Shown: positions 43,270 to 51,983 of the stretch, piece after piece | Numbering within the stretch: the stretch's first letter is position 1 | Layout: each line of letters starts with the position of its first letter | DNA from: Alistipes sp. | GTDB taxonomy: Bacteria; Bacteroidota; Bacteroidia; Bacteroidales; Rikenellaceae | Reading direction: 5' to 3' | NCBI GenBank assembly: GCA_017483225.1 | Contig: JAFULF010000016.1 | Location: 1-52,169, forward strand | DNA: 52,169 bases | Translations under genes and position numbers: made by a program | Notes under the pieces: model-generated | What the model was told of the DNA's origin: nothing | What the model saw: the letters and a program-made list of their open reading frames with translations, nothing else | The model's database searches: none

Positions 43270-44466
43270 TTACTCTTCGATTCCCAACTCTTTGATTTTG
43301 CGGTATAGCGTGCGCTCCGACATAAACAGCTCGGCTGCGGCGGCACGGCGGCTGCCACTGTTGCGTCGCAGGGCTCTGACTATCTGCTCACGCTGCATAT
43401 CCGCCTTGGTGAGTATCGGTGTCGGTTCATCGACCACCTCCTCGCTCTCGGCATACTCCTCCACGGGGGCGGGTGCCGAAGGGAGCAGCCCGACAATATC
43501 CTTGTGGTGGTGCTCCGGGTGTATGTTGTGCGGTACGGCATAGCCGCCACGCATCTCCATAATCATACGCTTCAAGTCGTTGATGTCGCTACGCATATCG
43601 AACAGAATCTTGTATAGGAGCTCCCGCTCGGAGTTCAGCTCCTCGAACTGCGATGCCCCCATCACGCTCGGCGACGACGCAGGTCGCTCGGCGAGGTAGC
43701 GGGCGAGAATCTCCGGCGAAATCTCACGTGTCTGCTCTATGGCGGAGATTTGCTCGGCGACATTCTTCAACTGGCGGATGTTGCCTCGCCAATAGTACTC
43801 TTCGAGCATCTTGCGGGCCTCGTCGTTGAGGCGTATGGCGGGCATATTGTACTGCACGGCAACGTCTGAGGCAAACTTGCGGAACAGCAGGTGTATATCC
43901 TCGGGTCGCTCACGCAGTGCCGGCACGGCGATAGGCACGGTGTTCAGACGATAGTAGAGGTCCTCACGGAAACGCCCCTCGGCAATAGCCTTCACGAGGT
44001 CGTTGTTGGTCGCCGCCACCACACGCACGTTGGTCTTCTGCACCTTTGCCGAGCCTACACGGATAAACTCGCCGGTCTGCAATACACGCAATAGTCGTAC
44101 CTGCGTCGAGAGCGGCAACTCTCCAACCTCGTCAAGGAATATGGTGCCTCCGTCGGCCTCCTCGAAGTAGCCCTTGCGGGAGTCTATGGCTCCCGTGAAG
44201 GCACCCTTCTCGTGTCCGAAGAGCTCGGAGTCGATGGTGCCGTCGGGTATTGCGCCGCAGTTTACGGCTATGTACTTGTTGTGCTTGCGGGCCGAGAAGG
44301 CGTGTATTATCTGCGGAAAGAACTCTTTACCCACGCCGCTCTCTCCCGTCACAAGTACCGAGAGGTCGGTCGGAGCAACACGCACGGCGACTTCCAGAGC
44401 ACGGTTCAGGAGCTCCGAGTTGCCTATGATGCCGAATCGTTGTTTTACGGATAAAATATCGTTCAT
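43270..44466 (-). CDS. Sigma-54-dependent transcriptional activator, no receiver domain
   Basis: 398 residues. It opens directly with the AAA+ domain: Walker A GESGVGKE (41-48), the sigma-54 contacting loop GAFTGA (88-93) and Walker B GTIFLDEV (107-114). The C-terminal Fis-type helix-turn-helix is [33 protein letters not shown]. There is no N-terminal phospho-receiver, so activity must be set another way. It is embedded in an envelope operon, as in other Bacteroidales. Its target promoters are unknown; no GG-N10-GC sigma-54 promoter was searched systematically. Confidence 0.93.
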   Translation of the reverse strand: MNDILSVKQRFGIIGNSELLNRALEVAVRVAPTDLSVLVTGESGVGKEFFPQIIHAFSARKHNKYIAVNCGAIPDGTIDSELFGHEKGAFTGAIDSRKGYFEEADGGTIFLDEVGELPLSTQVRLLRVLQTGEFIRVGSAKVQKTNVRVVAATNNDLVKAIAEGRFREDLYYRLNTVPIAVPALRERPEDIHLLFRKFASDVAVQYNMPAIRLNDEARKMLEEYYWRGNIRQLKNVAEQISAIEQTREISPEILARYLAERPASSPSVMGASQFEELNSERELLYKILFDMRSDINDLKRMIMEMRGGYAVPHNIHPEHHHKDIVGLLPSAPAPVEEYAESEEVVDEPTPILTKADMQREQIVRALRRNSGSRRAAAAELFMSERTLYRKIKELGIEE

Positions 44467-44478
44467 TGTTCTGCTTGT

Positions 44479-45255
44479 TTAGTTGTTGCTTGGTCGCTCC
44501 ACGGTCACTCGCAGAGCATCCATCTGTGCGTCGTCGGCCTCGGGAGCCAACTGCGACACGTAGTAGCCGTAGCCTATGGCGGCAAGGGCGAGTATGAGCA
44601 CCGTCACGGCCAGCAGGATAAAGCGGTCTGCACCACGCCTCTGCGGAGCCTTGGCCTGACGGCGTGTCGGCGTGCTCTTTGCCTCACGCTTTATTTCCGC
44701 TGCGACGGCCTCCTCCGCTTGCTGTGGAGGGTTTTCGGGAGCCTTCGTTGCAACCGATGCCGGCTCGGTGGTCACCTGCGGTCTTGGGGCTGTAACCTCC
44801 TCCTTGACAGGATGTTGTAAGGTTTGTTCCAAAGCCTGCCCGGCCTCCTTCTCCGCTGCGGGCTCCAAAGCCTGCTCGGCCTCTCTCTCCTCTGCGGGTT
44901 GCTCAATCTTCGACACGGGCTTCTGCTCGGCTCTAATCTGCTCGGCAAGACGACTCTCGAAGGAGAGTGTGCCGTCTGCCCCCTTGACCAAAGCACCCCA
45001 GTCACCGAGGATGTAGCACCCCTGCTCGCCGATGGCGTGGCGCACCTCGAAGAGGAAGCGGTCGGCTACGGCTGCAACCTCGAACTCGCTCAACCCCTCG
45101 GCGGTGAGCAACGAGCGGAAAACGCCGTCGTCGCCTTTGAGCAACTCCGAGAAGAGTATCTCGCCCGACTCCTTCACCATAAAGGCTCCGAGGTTGGGGA
45201 TGACGAGCCTGCGTTGCTGTTGCAGGTGCTTGTGTATCACGTTACTTATGGTCAT
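44479..45255 (-). CDS. HU-CCDC81-type domain membrane protein
   Basis: 258 residues. The N-terminal 90 or so residues match the bacterial CCDC81-like HU domains (SNVIHKHLQQQRRLVIPNLGAFMVKESGEILFSELLKGDDG). A Glu/Ala/Pro-rich linker follows, then one membrane helix near 217-236 (FILLAVTVLILALAAIGYGYYV) and a short tail. HU-CCDC81 proteins with SPOR partners are thought to act at the envelope or nucleoid; no SPOR domain is visible here. It lies 12 bp upstream of the sigma-54 activator. Confidence 0.8.
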   Translation of the reverse strand: MTISNVIHKHLQQQRRLVIPNLGAFMVKESGEILFSELLKGDDGVFRSLLTAEGLSEFEVAAVADRFLFEVRHAIGEQGCYILGDWGALVKGADGTLSFESRLAEQIRAEQKPVSKIEQPAEEREAEQALEPAAEKEAGQALEQTLQHPVKEEVTAPRPQVTTEPASVATKAPENPPQQAEEAVAAEIKREAKSTPTRRQAKAPQRRGADRFILLAVTVLILALAAIGYGYYVSQLAPEADDAQMDALRVTVERPSNN

Positions 45256-45302
45256 AATCCTTGGTGCATTTATGCGCCCGACAGGTGGTTGCCGTCGTGG
45301 CT

Positions 45303-45704
45303 CTACTTCTTGCTCTTTGCCTCGATGACGGAGTCGATGTACGCCTTGATTTTCGGCGCAGGGTCCTCCCAGCCCTCCGGCTTGATAACTTTGTTATCCT
45401 TCGGGTTGTAGTGGGGCTTGCCGTCAGGCCACAACTTCGCCATATTTGCCTTCTGTACGATGTCGAAGAGTTCGTCGGCTTCGAGTCCCATCTCGACCAT
45501 CGTGCCGAGGGCAAAGTACATAAGGTCTATCATAGCATCCGCCTGCTCGTAGATGTTGTCGGCGATGAGGAACTCTGCAACCTCCTCATTCATCCACTTG
45601 GCACGGCTCAGAGCACGTTTTTTGGAAATCATCACAGGGCTTTCGGCAGCCGGATGTCCGAACTTCTCGTGAAATTCACGCACGTCGTTCCACTCTTTCT
45701 TCAT
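45303..45704 (-). CDS. MazG-like all-alpha nucleotide pyrophosphohydrolase
   Basis: 133 residues. The helical family motifs are KRALSRAKWMNEEVAEFLIADN (EExxE metal site) and EQADAMIDLMYFALGTMVEMG (ExxD). The C-terminal KLWPDGKPHYNPKDNKVIKPEGW is typical of the phosphoribosyl-ATP pyrophosphatase-like subgroup. It probably removes non-canonical or excess nucleoside triphosphates. It is first in the minus-strand operon, 47 bp before the HU-CCDC81 gene. Confidence 0.82.
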   Translation of the reverse strand: MKKEWNDVREFHEKFGHPAAESPVMISKKRALSRAKWMNEEVAEFLIADNIYEQADAMIDLMYFALGTMVEMGLEADELFDIVQKANMAKLWPDGKPHYNPKDNKVIKPEGWEDPAPKIKAYIDSVIEAKSKK

Positions 45705-45728
45705 AGTAAAATTGTTGTTTCTTGGTCA

Positions 45729-45736
45729 CAAAGATA
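45729..45736 (-). promoter_or_regulatory. -7 box (TATCTTTG) for the MazG-to-secG operon
   Basis: A minus-strand TATCTTTG lies 25 bp before the MazG-like ATG. No TTTG is seen at the normal -33 distance. It is divergent from the glmS box at 45780-45787. Confidence 0.6.
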
Positions 45737-45779
45737 CTACTTTTTACCGTGATTTGTTCTTTTATTGACAACAAAGTTG

Positions 45780-45787
45780 TATATTTG
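45780..45787 (+). promoter_or_regulatory. -7 box (TATATTTG) for glmS
   Basis: TATATTTG lies 77 bp before the glmS ATG. TTTG occurs at 45753-45756, 23 bp upstream, slightly too far. The leader of about 70 nt is AT-rich with no ribozyme-like structure. Confidence 0.6.
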
Positions 45788-45863
45788 CGTGTTTTATTCG
45801 GCAACGGGTAGAACTTTTAGGAGAGAAATAGAGCAAATATTGAGAAAAAATTAACGAAATATT

Positions 45864-47711
45864 ATGTGCGGAATAGTCGGATATATCGGCAAACGTAATG
45901 CTTATCAGATTTTGATTCAGGGACTTCATCGTCTGGAATATCGTGGTTACGACTCATCGGGCGTGGCTATGATTGCCGAGAACGGAGAGATGAACATCTA
46001 TAAGGCGAAGGGTAAGGTTGATGCCTTGGAGCACTACGCCTCGAATAAGGATTTGAGCGGAAATATCGGTATCGCTCATACCCGCTGGGCTACCCACGGC
46101 GAGCCTAACGATGTGAATGCCCATCCTCACTTCTCGCAGAGCCGCAACCTCGCCCTTGTGCACAACGGCACCATCGAGAATTACAGCGTGCTGAAAGAGG
46201 CTCTCTCGCAGCAGGGCTATGAGTTTGTCAGCGAGACAGATACCGAGGTGGTTGTGCAACTGATAGAGTACATTATGCAGACCAATGCCTGCTCTCTGTT
46301 TGAGGCTGTTCGAGAGGCTGCCAAGCAGGTTGTCGGCGCATACGCTATCGCCGTCATCGAGAAGAGCAACCCAGACCGAATCATCGCTGCCCGTCAGTCG
46401 TCGCCGCTGGTAATCGGTGTCGGGGAGGATGACTTCTTCCTCGCCTCGGATGCTACGCCTATCATCGAATATACCAATAAGGTGGTCTATCTGAACGATG
46501 GCGAGATTGCCGTTATCGACCGCACCGAGGGCCTTAACGTCTATGACATCAACAGCAATGACGAGTCGCAGATATGTATCACGGAGCTCAAAATGAGTAT
46601 CGAGGAGTTGGAGAAGGGTGGCTACCCTCACTTTATGCTCAAAGAGATTTTCGAGCAGCCAAAGACGCTGACCGACTGCATCAGCGGCCGTATCTCGGCG
46701 GATGGCAGCCAGATAGTGCTCTCGGGCGTTATCGAGCATAAGGAGAAGTTCCTCAATGCCAACCGTGTAATCATCGTGGCGTGTGGCACCTCGTGGCACG
46801 CAGCCCTTATCGGCAAGCACCTTATCGAGGACTTCTGCCGCATCCCTGTCGAGGTGGCGTATGCCAGCGAGTTCCGCTACTGCAACCCCGTTGTGCGTGA
46901 GGGTGACGTGCTCATAGCGCTGTCGCAGTCGGGCGAGACGGCAGATACGTTGGCGGCTTTGGAACTTGCCAAGTCACGTGGAGCCTTCGTATTCGGCATC
47001 TGCAACGTCATCGGCTCGTCGATTCCTCGTGCAACACACTCGGGTTGCTACATCCACGTAGGCCCAGAGATTGGTGTCGCCTCGACCAAGGCATTCACGG
47101 GTCAGGTTACCGTGCTGGCGATGATGGCGCTGCTCGTGGGGCAGATGAAGGGTCTGGTGTCGGACGAGAAACTGCAAAAGGTGGCCTCGGATATCCGTCG
47201 TGTGCCGGCTCTGATTCAGAAGATTTTCGAGATGAACGACAAGATTGAGAATCTTGCCAAGATATTTACCTATGCGCATAACTTCCTCTATCTGGGCCGT
47301 GGATACAACTTCCCGTCGGCATTGGAGGGTGCGCTCAAACTTAAAGAGATATCCTATATCCACGCCGAGGGTTATCCTGCTGCCGAGATGAAACACGGAA
47401 CTATCGCACTCATCGACAACGATATGCCGTCGGTAGTCATCGCCATCAAGGATAACGTCTATGAGAAGACCGTGAGCAACATCCAGCAGGTGAAGGCTCG
47501 TGGCGGAAAGGTTGTGGCTATCGTCACCGAGGGCGACGAGATTGTTGCCTCGCTGGCGGACTATGTTTTGGAGGTGCCGGAAATTTCCGAGTGTCTGACT
47601 CCGCTCCTTACGGCTATACCTATGCAGCTGCTTGCGTACTATATTGCTGTAAATAAGGGACGTAACGTGGACCAGCCTCGAAATCTTGCCAAGTCGGTGA
47701 CGGTTGAGTAA
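45864..47711 (+). CDS. glmS: Glutamine-fructose-6-phosphate aminotransferase
   Basis: 615 residues, the normal length. It makes glucosamine-6-phosphate for peptidoglycan and lipid A. It starts MCGIVGYIGKRNA, with the N-terminal nucleophile Cys2 after Met removal. The glutaminase domain has HRLEYRGYDSSGVA and HTRWATHGEPNDVNAHPH. Two SIS domains follow: CGTSWHAALIGKHLIED and ALSQSGETADTLAALELAK, then GRGYNFPSALEGALKLKEISY and HAEGYPAAEMKHG. The end NLAKSVTVE is canonical. Confidence 0.97.
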   Translation: MCGIVGYIGKRNAYQILIQGLHRLEYRGYDSSGVAMIAENGEMNIYKAKGKVDALEHYASNKDLSGNIGIAHTRWATHGEPNDVNAHPHFSQSRNLALVHNGTIENYSVLKEALSQQGYEFVSETDTEVVVQLIEYIMQTNACSLFEAVREAAKQVVGAYAIAVIEKSNPDRIIAARQSSPLVIGVGEDDFFLASDATPIIEYTNKVVYLNDGEIAVIDRTEGLNVYDINSNDESQICITELKMSIEELEKGGYPHFMLKEIFEQPKTLTDCISGRISADGSQIVLSGVIEHKEKFLNANRVIIVACGTSWHAALIGKHLIEDFCRIPVEVAYASEFRYCNPVVREGDVLIALSQSGETADTLAALELAKSRGAFVFGICNVIGSSIPRATHSGCYIHVGPEIGVASTKAFTGQVTVLAMMALLVGQMKGLVSDEKLQKVASDIRRVPALIQKIFEMNDKIENLAKIFTYAHNFLYLGRGYNFPSALEGALKLKEISYIHAEGYPAAEMKHGTIALIDNDMPSVVIAIKDNVYEKTVSNIQQVKARGGKVVAIVTEGDEIVASLADYVLEVPEISECLTPLLTAIPMQLLAYYIAVNKGRNVDQPRNLAKSVTVE

Positions 47712-47722
47712 GCGTTGATTTG

Positions 47723-47765
47723 ATTTGTGCGACAGTCTATCCGTAAGGATTATTGTCGCACAAAT
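47723..47765. terminator. Hairpin downstream of glmS
   Basis: A perfect 12-bp stem ATTTGTGCGACA (47723-47734) pairs with 47754-47765, with a 19-nt loop. There is no strong T-run, so it may act as a terminator or an mRNA-stabilising structure before the GH36 gene. Confidence 0.6.
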
Positions 47766-47800
47766 TGTATTAAAGTAGAAAACCAAAACTTATTTAAGAT

Positions 47801-50032
47801 ATGAAAAGAATCTCTTTACTTGTTGCGATGATGTTTGTGGTAGTGGCTACTGCCTCCGCAAAGGATTATCTGCTCTCAACACCAAACACCTCGCTCGTGC
47901 TTACGGCGGAGGAGGGCAAGCCTCTCTACTTCCGCTATTACGGAACGAAGGCGACATTGGAAGATGTCTTCTCGTCGCACCGAGCGATGAAGTATCCGGC
48001 ATTCCGTGCCTTCGGTACCCACTGCTCGCAGCCACACGCCTGCCTTATTAAGCACGCCGACGGCGACAATGCCACAAACCTGCTTATCGAGAAGGTTAAG
48101 TTGCAGAAGTCGGGCTCGATGCAGCGCCTCACGGTGAGCCTGCGTGATACGGCCCACCCATTTGTTCTGCACCTGCACTACGACGCATATACCGACTGCG
48201 ACGTTATGAAGATGTGGGCGGAGTATGAGAATGAGGGCCGCAAGCCAATCTCGTTGCAGAAGTATATGTCGGCGGCACTTCCGGTATGCTCGCAGGATTG
48301 CGTGCTGCTCCACCTCGACGGTGACCACGGCAACGAGAATAACGAGAACTTCGAGCCGCTCGGCGAAGGTATCAAGATTATCTCCACGCAGGATGGCGGT
48401 CGCCCTTCGGTGCATAACAACGCATCGTTTATGCTCGGCACCGACGGTAAGGTAAGCGAGACCGAGGGTAATGTTATCGCCGGCACACTCGCTTGGACGG
48501 GAAACCACCATATCGAGTTCATAAACAACCGCATCAGCGGTCGCCCTGTGCTGATTATGGCGGGTATCAATCCTGTCGGCTCGGACTATACGCTCGGCGG
48601 CAAGAAGACGCTCACCACGCCGGAACTTATCCTCACCTACTCGACCAAGGGTAAGGGTCAGGCTACACGTAACATCCACACTTGGGCTCGTAAGCACCAT
48701 ATCCTCCACGGAGAGAAGGAGCGTGAGATTCTGCTCAACTCGTGGGAGGGTGTACGTCAGGATATTACGCAGGATGGTATGAACGATATGATGACCGACT
48801 TCGCACGTCTGGGTGGCGAGATGTTCGTTATGGATGACGGCTGGTTCGGCAACAAGTATGTTCGTGACAATACCGACAAGGGTGGCTTGGGCGACTGGCA
48901 GGTATGCCGTCAGAAACTGCCTCTGGGAATCGGTAACTTGGTAAGTTTTGCGAACAGCAAGGGCTTAAAGTTCGGTATCTGGATTGAGCCTGAGATGGTC
49001 AATACACATAGTGAGCTCTATGAGAAGCACCCTGATTGGGTTCTTCGCCACGAGAGCTTCGAGCCTACCTACGGGCGTGGCAAGACACAGCTCCTGCTCG
49101 ATATGACCAATCCGCAGGTGCAGGACTTCGTCTTTGGTGTTGTGGATAACCTGATGAAGGAGAATCCGGGCATCGAGTATATCAAGTGGGACCACAATAT
49201 GTGTATGTTCAACGCCTCGTCGCTCTACCTGAACAAGAGCCACCAGTCGAACCTCTACGTTGACCACCAGCTCGCCTTGCAGGATGTCTTGAAGCGCATC
49301 CGCCGTGCATATCCGAACTTGGTAATTCAGCTCTGCGCATCGGGTGGCTACCGTATGAACTACGGCTACCTGCCTTACTTCCAGGAGTTGTGGACCAGCG
49401 ACCAGACTGACGCTCTGCACCGCATCTACATCCAGTGGGGTGCGCTCAACTTCTTCCCTGCGAATGTTTTGGCGGCACACGTATGCTCGACCCAGAACAA
49501 ATATACGCAGCGCCGTGTGCCTGTCAAGTTCCGCTTCGATGTGGCTTCGATGTGCCGTCTGGGTATGGAGATGGTGCCGTCGCAACTCACGGCTGCCGAG
49601 CAGGCGTATGCACAGCGTGCCATCGCAGCATACAAGAGCCTGCGTCCTGTAATCCAGCAGGGCGACCTCTATAAGCTTATCTCGCCGTATGAGGGCAACC
49701 GTGACTTCTGCTCGCTGATGTATGTCAATGAGAAGCAGACACGTGCCGTGGTCTTCGTATATCGTATGCTCTACACCCGCCATATGCCGAATAAGATTAT
49801 CAAGTTCCAGGGCCTTGACCCGCAGCGCAAGTACCTCATCAAGGAGGCTGCTCCGGAGGTCGAGGGTAAGCCTTGCTCGCTGGATGGCAAGATTGTGAGC
49901 GGACGTTATCTGATGGAGGAGGGTGTTGTAATCCCGGAGCTCACGAAGGGTTCGAGCCGCCGCACTCCGTATAACGATGTTCGAGATATGAACGACTATC
50001 GCAGCCATATCTTCGAACTGATTGCTCAGTAG
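47801..50032 (+). CDS. Secreted alpha-galactosidase, GH36
   Basis: 743 residues with a signal peptide (MKRISLLVAMMFVVVATASA). It releases alpha-linked galactose, as in raffinose-type sugars and galactomannan. The N-terminal beta-sandwich is followed by the TIM barrel: MFVMDDGWFGNKY, GLKFGIWIEPEMVN, and IKWDHNMCM with the nucleophile Asp near residue 465. CASGGYRMNYG and ELWTSDQTDALHR follow, the latter with the acid/base Asp near 537. Length and motif order fit the long GH36 form that can act as a tetramer. It stands alone between glmS and engB, not in an obvious polysaccharide-use locus. Confidence 0.95.
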   Translation: MKRISLLVAMMFVVVATASAKDYLLSTPNTSLVLTAEEGKPLYFRYYGTKATLEDVFSSHRAMKYPAFRAFGTHCSQPHACLIKHADGDNATNLLIEKVKLQKSGSMQRLTVSLRDTAHPFVLHLHYDAYTDCDVMKMWAEYENEGRKPISLQKYMSAALPVCSQDCVLLHLDGDHGNENNENFEPLGEGIKIISTQDGGRPSVHNNASFMLGTDGKVSETEGNVIAGTLAWTGNHHIEFINNRISGRPVLIMAGINPVGSDYTLGGKKTLTTPELILTYSTKGKGQATRNIHTWARKHHILHGEKEREILLNSWEGVRQDITQDGMNDMMTDFARLGGEMFVMDDGWFGNKYVRDNTDKGGLGDWQVCRQKLPLGIGNLVSFANSKGLKFGIWIEPEMVNTHSELYEKHPDWVLRHESFEPTYGRGKTQLLLDMTNPQVQDFVFGVVDNLMKENPGIEYIKWDHNMCMFNASSLYLNKSHQSNLYVDHQLALQDVLKRIRRAYPNLVIQLCASGGYRMNYGYLPYFQELWTSDQTDALHRIYIQWGALNFFPANVLAAHVCSTQNKYTQRRVPVKFRFDVASMCRLGMEMVPSQLTAAEQAYAQRAIAAYKSLRPVIQQGDLYKLISPYEGNRDFCSLMYVNEKQTRAVVFVYRMLYTRHMPNKIIKFQGLDPQRKYLIKEAAPEVEGKPCSLDGKIVSGRYLMEEGVVIPELTKGSSRRTPYNDVRDMNDYRSHIFELIAQ

Positions 50033-50099
50033 TGGCAATATACAGGTGTGGGCGGCGGGTGTCAGTGCCTCTGCCCACACCTATTTATAATATAACGAT

Positions 50100-50687
50100 A
50101 TGATTACCTCTGCCGAATTCAAATGTAGTTCCGAGAAACTTGGTCAGGTGCCGAAGGACTCTCTGCGTGATATCGCCTTTATCGGGCGAAGCAACGTGGG
50201 GAAGTCTTCGCTTATAAATATGCTGACACGCCATAAGGGGTTGGCGAAGGTGTCGGCTACGCCCGGCAAGACCCGCCTGATAAACCACTTCCTGATAAAT
50301 AAGGAGTGGTATCTGGTCGATTTGCCCGGGTATGGCTACGCTCGCACCTCGAAGAGTGTGCGAGGGGGCTTTGCCAAGATTATCACGGACTACGTGTTCA
50401 AGTGCGAGAGGATGCACTTCCTCTTCGTGTTGGTCGATTCCCGTTTGGAACCGCAACGCATTGATTTGGAGTTTATTGAGCAGTTGGGCGTGAATGGCGT
50501 ACCCTTTGGTATCATCTTCACCAAGTGCGACAAGCTCTCGAAGACGCAGGTCGAGCGCAGCGTTGCAGCCTACCGCAAGAGGCTGGCGGAGCAGTGGGAG
50601 GAGATGCCTCCGATGTTCACCTCTTCGAGCGAGAAGGGGGCGGGTAGAGATGAAATTCTCGAATTTGTTGATAAAATATTGAAGTAA
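50100..50687 (+). CDS. engB: Ribosome-biogenesis GTPase EngB (YsxC/YihA)
   Basis: 195 residues. It acts in late assembly of the large ribosomal subunit. G motifs are GRSNVGKSSLIN (29-40), ATPGKTRLINHF, DLPGYGYAR and FTKCDKLS; FTSSSEKGAGRDEIL is the G5 region. It starts 67 bp after the GH36 stop and ends 77 bp before prs, which has its own -7 box. Confidence 0.95.
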   Translation: MITSAEFKCSSEKLGQVPKDSLRDIAFIGRSNVGKSSLINMLTRHKGLAKVSATPGKTRLINHFLINKEWYLVDLPGYGYARTSKSVRGGFAKIITDYVFKCERMHFLFVLVDSRLEPQRIDLEFIEQLGVNGVPFGIIFTKCDKLSKTQVERSVAAYRKRLAEQWEEMPPMFTSSSEKGAGRDEILEFVDKILK

Positions 50688-50724
50688 AATCGAAAAAAAG
50701 AGTAGAGAATTAAACCATAATCGT

Positions 50725-50732
50725 TATCTTTG
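50725..50732 (+). promoter_or_regulatory. -7 box (TATCTTTG) for prs
   Basis: TATCTTTG lies 32 bp before the prs ATG. No TTTG is seen at the expected -33 distance. Confidence 0.55.
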
Positions 50733-50764
50733 ATGCCGAAAAGAATAATTTCATAATTTATATT

Positions 50765-51706
50765 ATGCCTATCCACAAAATTAAATTCTTTACAGGTCGC
50801 AATTCTCGCTACCTTGCCGAGAAGATTGTTGCCGCTTATGGTACTACGCTCGGAGAGTGCGAGTGCCTTGAATTTAGCGATGGCGAGTTTCAGCCACGCT
50901 ATGCCGAATCCATCCGAGGATGTACGGTATTTATCATTCAATCTACTTTCCCAAAGTCGGATAACCTGATGGAGTTGCTGATGATGATTGATGCAGCACG
51001 CCGTGCTTCGGCCTATAAGGTTATTGCCGTAATCCCTTACTTCGGTTGGGCTCGTCAGGACCGCAAGGACCGCCCACGTGTGCCTATCACCTCCAAGTTG
51101 GTGGCAAATATGCTCGCCGCTGCCGGTGTGGACCGTGTGATGACTATGGACCTGCACGCCGACCAGATTCAGGGATTCTTTGAGGTGCCGGTTGATGCTC
51201 TCTACGCCAGCGGTATGTTCGTGCCGTATATCGAGAGCCTGAATATCAAGAACCTCTCTATCGCTGCTCCGGATATGGGAGGTGCGAAGCGTGCCGGAAC
51301 CTATGCCAAGTTGCTCGGTGCGCCTATCATCATCTCGCATAAGGTGCGTGCCAAGGCCAATGTCGTAGGCTCGATGACCGCCATCGGAGATGTTGAGGGT
51401 CGCAATGTCCTTATCGTGGATGATATGATTGATACCGCAGGTACTATCTGTATGGCTGCCAATATGCTTATGGAGCGTGGTGCCAAGAGTGTGCGTGCCG
51501 CAATTACCCACCCTGTATTGTCGGGTGCTGCGTATGAGCGCATCAACGAGAGCGCACTCGAAGAGGTTATCGTGTCGGATACCATTCCGCTCAATCAGGA
51601 GAAGGATTTGCGTAAGTTTACCGTTCTTTCGTGCGCCGATATCTTTGCGGAGGTTATCGAGCGAGTACATAACTACAAGGAGATTTCATCAATCTTCTTC
51701 CACTAA
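50765..51706 (+). CDS. prs: Ribose-phosphate pyrophosphokinase
   Basis: 313 residues, normal length. It makes PRPP from ribose-5-phosphate and ATP for purine, pyrimidine, histidine and NAD synthesis. Motifs are FTGRNSRYLAEKI, FSDGEFQPRYAESIRG, PYFGWARQDRKDRPRVPITSK, DLHADQIQGFFEVPVD and the PRPP loop VLIVDDMIDTAGT. The family start motif is slightly diverged (HKIKFFTGRNS). Confidence 0.97.
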   Translation: MPIHKIKFFTGRNSRYLAEKIVAAYGTTLGECECLEFSDGEFQPRYAESIRGCTVFIIQSTFPKSDNLMELLMMIDAARRASAYKVIAVIPYFGWARQDRKDRPRVPITSKLVANMLAAAGVDRVMTMDLHADQIQGFFEVPVDALYASGMFVPYIESLNIKNLSIAAPDMGGAKRAGTYAKLLGAPIIISHKVRAKANVVGSMTAIGDVEGRNVLIVDDMIDTAGTICMAANMLMERGAKSVRAAITHPVLSGAAYERINESALEEVIVSDTIPLNQEKDLRKFTVLSCADIFAEVIERVHNYKEISSIFFH

Positions 51707-51835
51707 ACAAACAAGCGGGTGGTGTTTGCATCCTTGCCCTTGTTGCCGTGCGATGATGTTGCGGCGGATGGGGCAGTGGCGTAAATACCACTCGTTTTTC
51801 TACCTACACTACACCTATACCTACCTAAAACCACA

Positions 51836-51964
51836 ATGAGAAGAGTTCTTACCTATCAGTGCCCCCTTGTGCGCATCGTCGAGGTTTCATTTGAGCGAGG
51901 CTTTTCGGAGTCTTCGCCGGAGGGATTTGAGCAGCCGGAGTATGGCGGCGAGGATAATGTTTAA
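51836..51964 (+). CDS. Small 42-residue protein upstream of a fimbrillin-like gene
   Basis: The peptide starts MRRVLTYQCPLVRIVEVSF and ends PEYGGEDNV. Short ORFs of this style (a VEVSFERGF-like stretch and an acidic GGEDNV-like tail) are, from memory, frequent just before fimbrillin-type lipoprotein genes in Bacteroidales. It starts 20 bp before the next gene's start and has no known function. It may be a leader peptide coupled to the next gene. Bases 51707-51835 hold only an unusual ACCTA-rich stretch. Confidence 0.6.
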   Translation: MRRVLTYQCPLVRIVEVSFERGFSESSPEGFEQPEYGGEDNV

Positions 51965-51968
51965 CATC

Positions 51969-51976
51969 AAAGGAGG
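51969..51976 (+). promoter_or_regulatory. Strong Shine-Dalgarno for the final lipoprotein gene
   Basis: AAAGGAGG lies 7 bp before the ATG at 51984. Strong SD sites are uncommon in this phylum, and most genes in the window lack one, so it fixes the start and suggests high translation. Confidence 0.7.
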
Positions 51977-51983
51977 GCAGACT

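Noticed and set aside
45788-45863. Possible glmS ribozyme in the glmS leader
   Set aside because: The leader is only about 70 nt, AT-rich and lacks the nested pseudoknot fold; the ribozyme is also not expected in this phylum.
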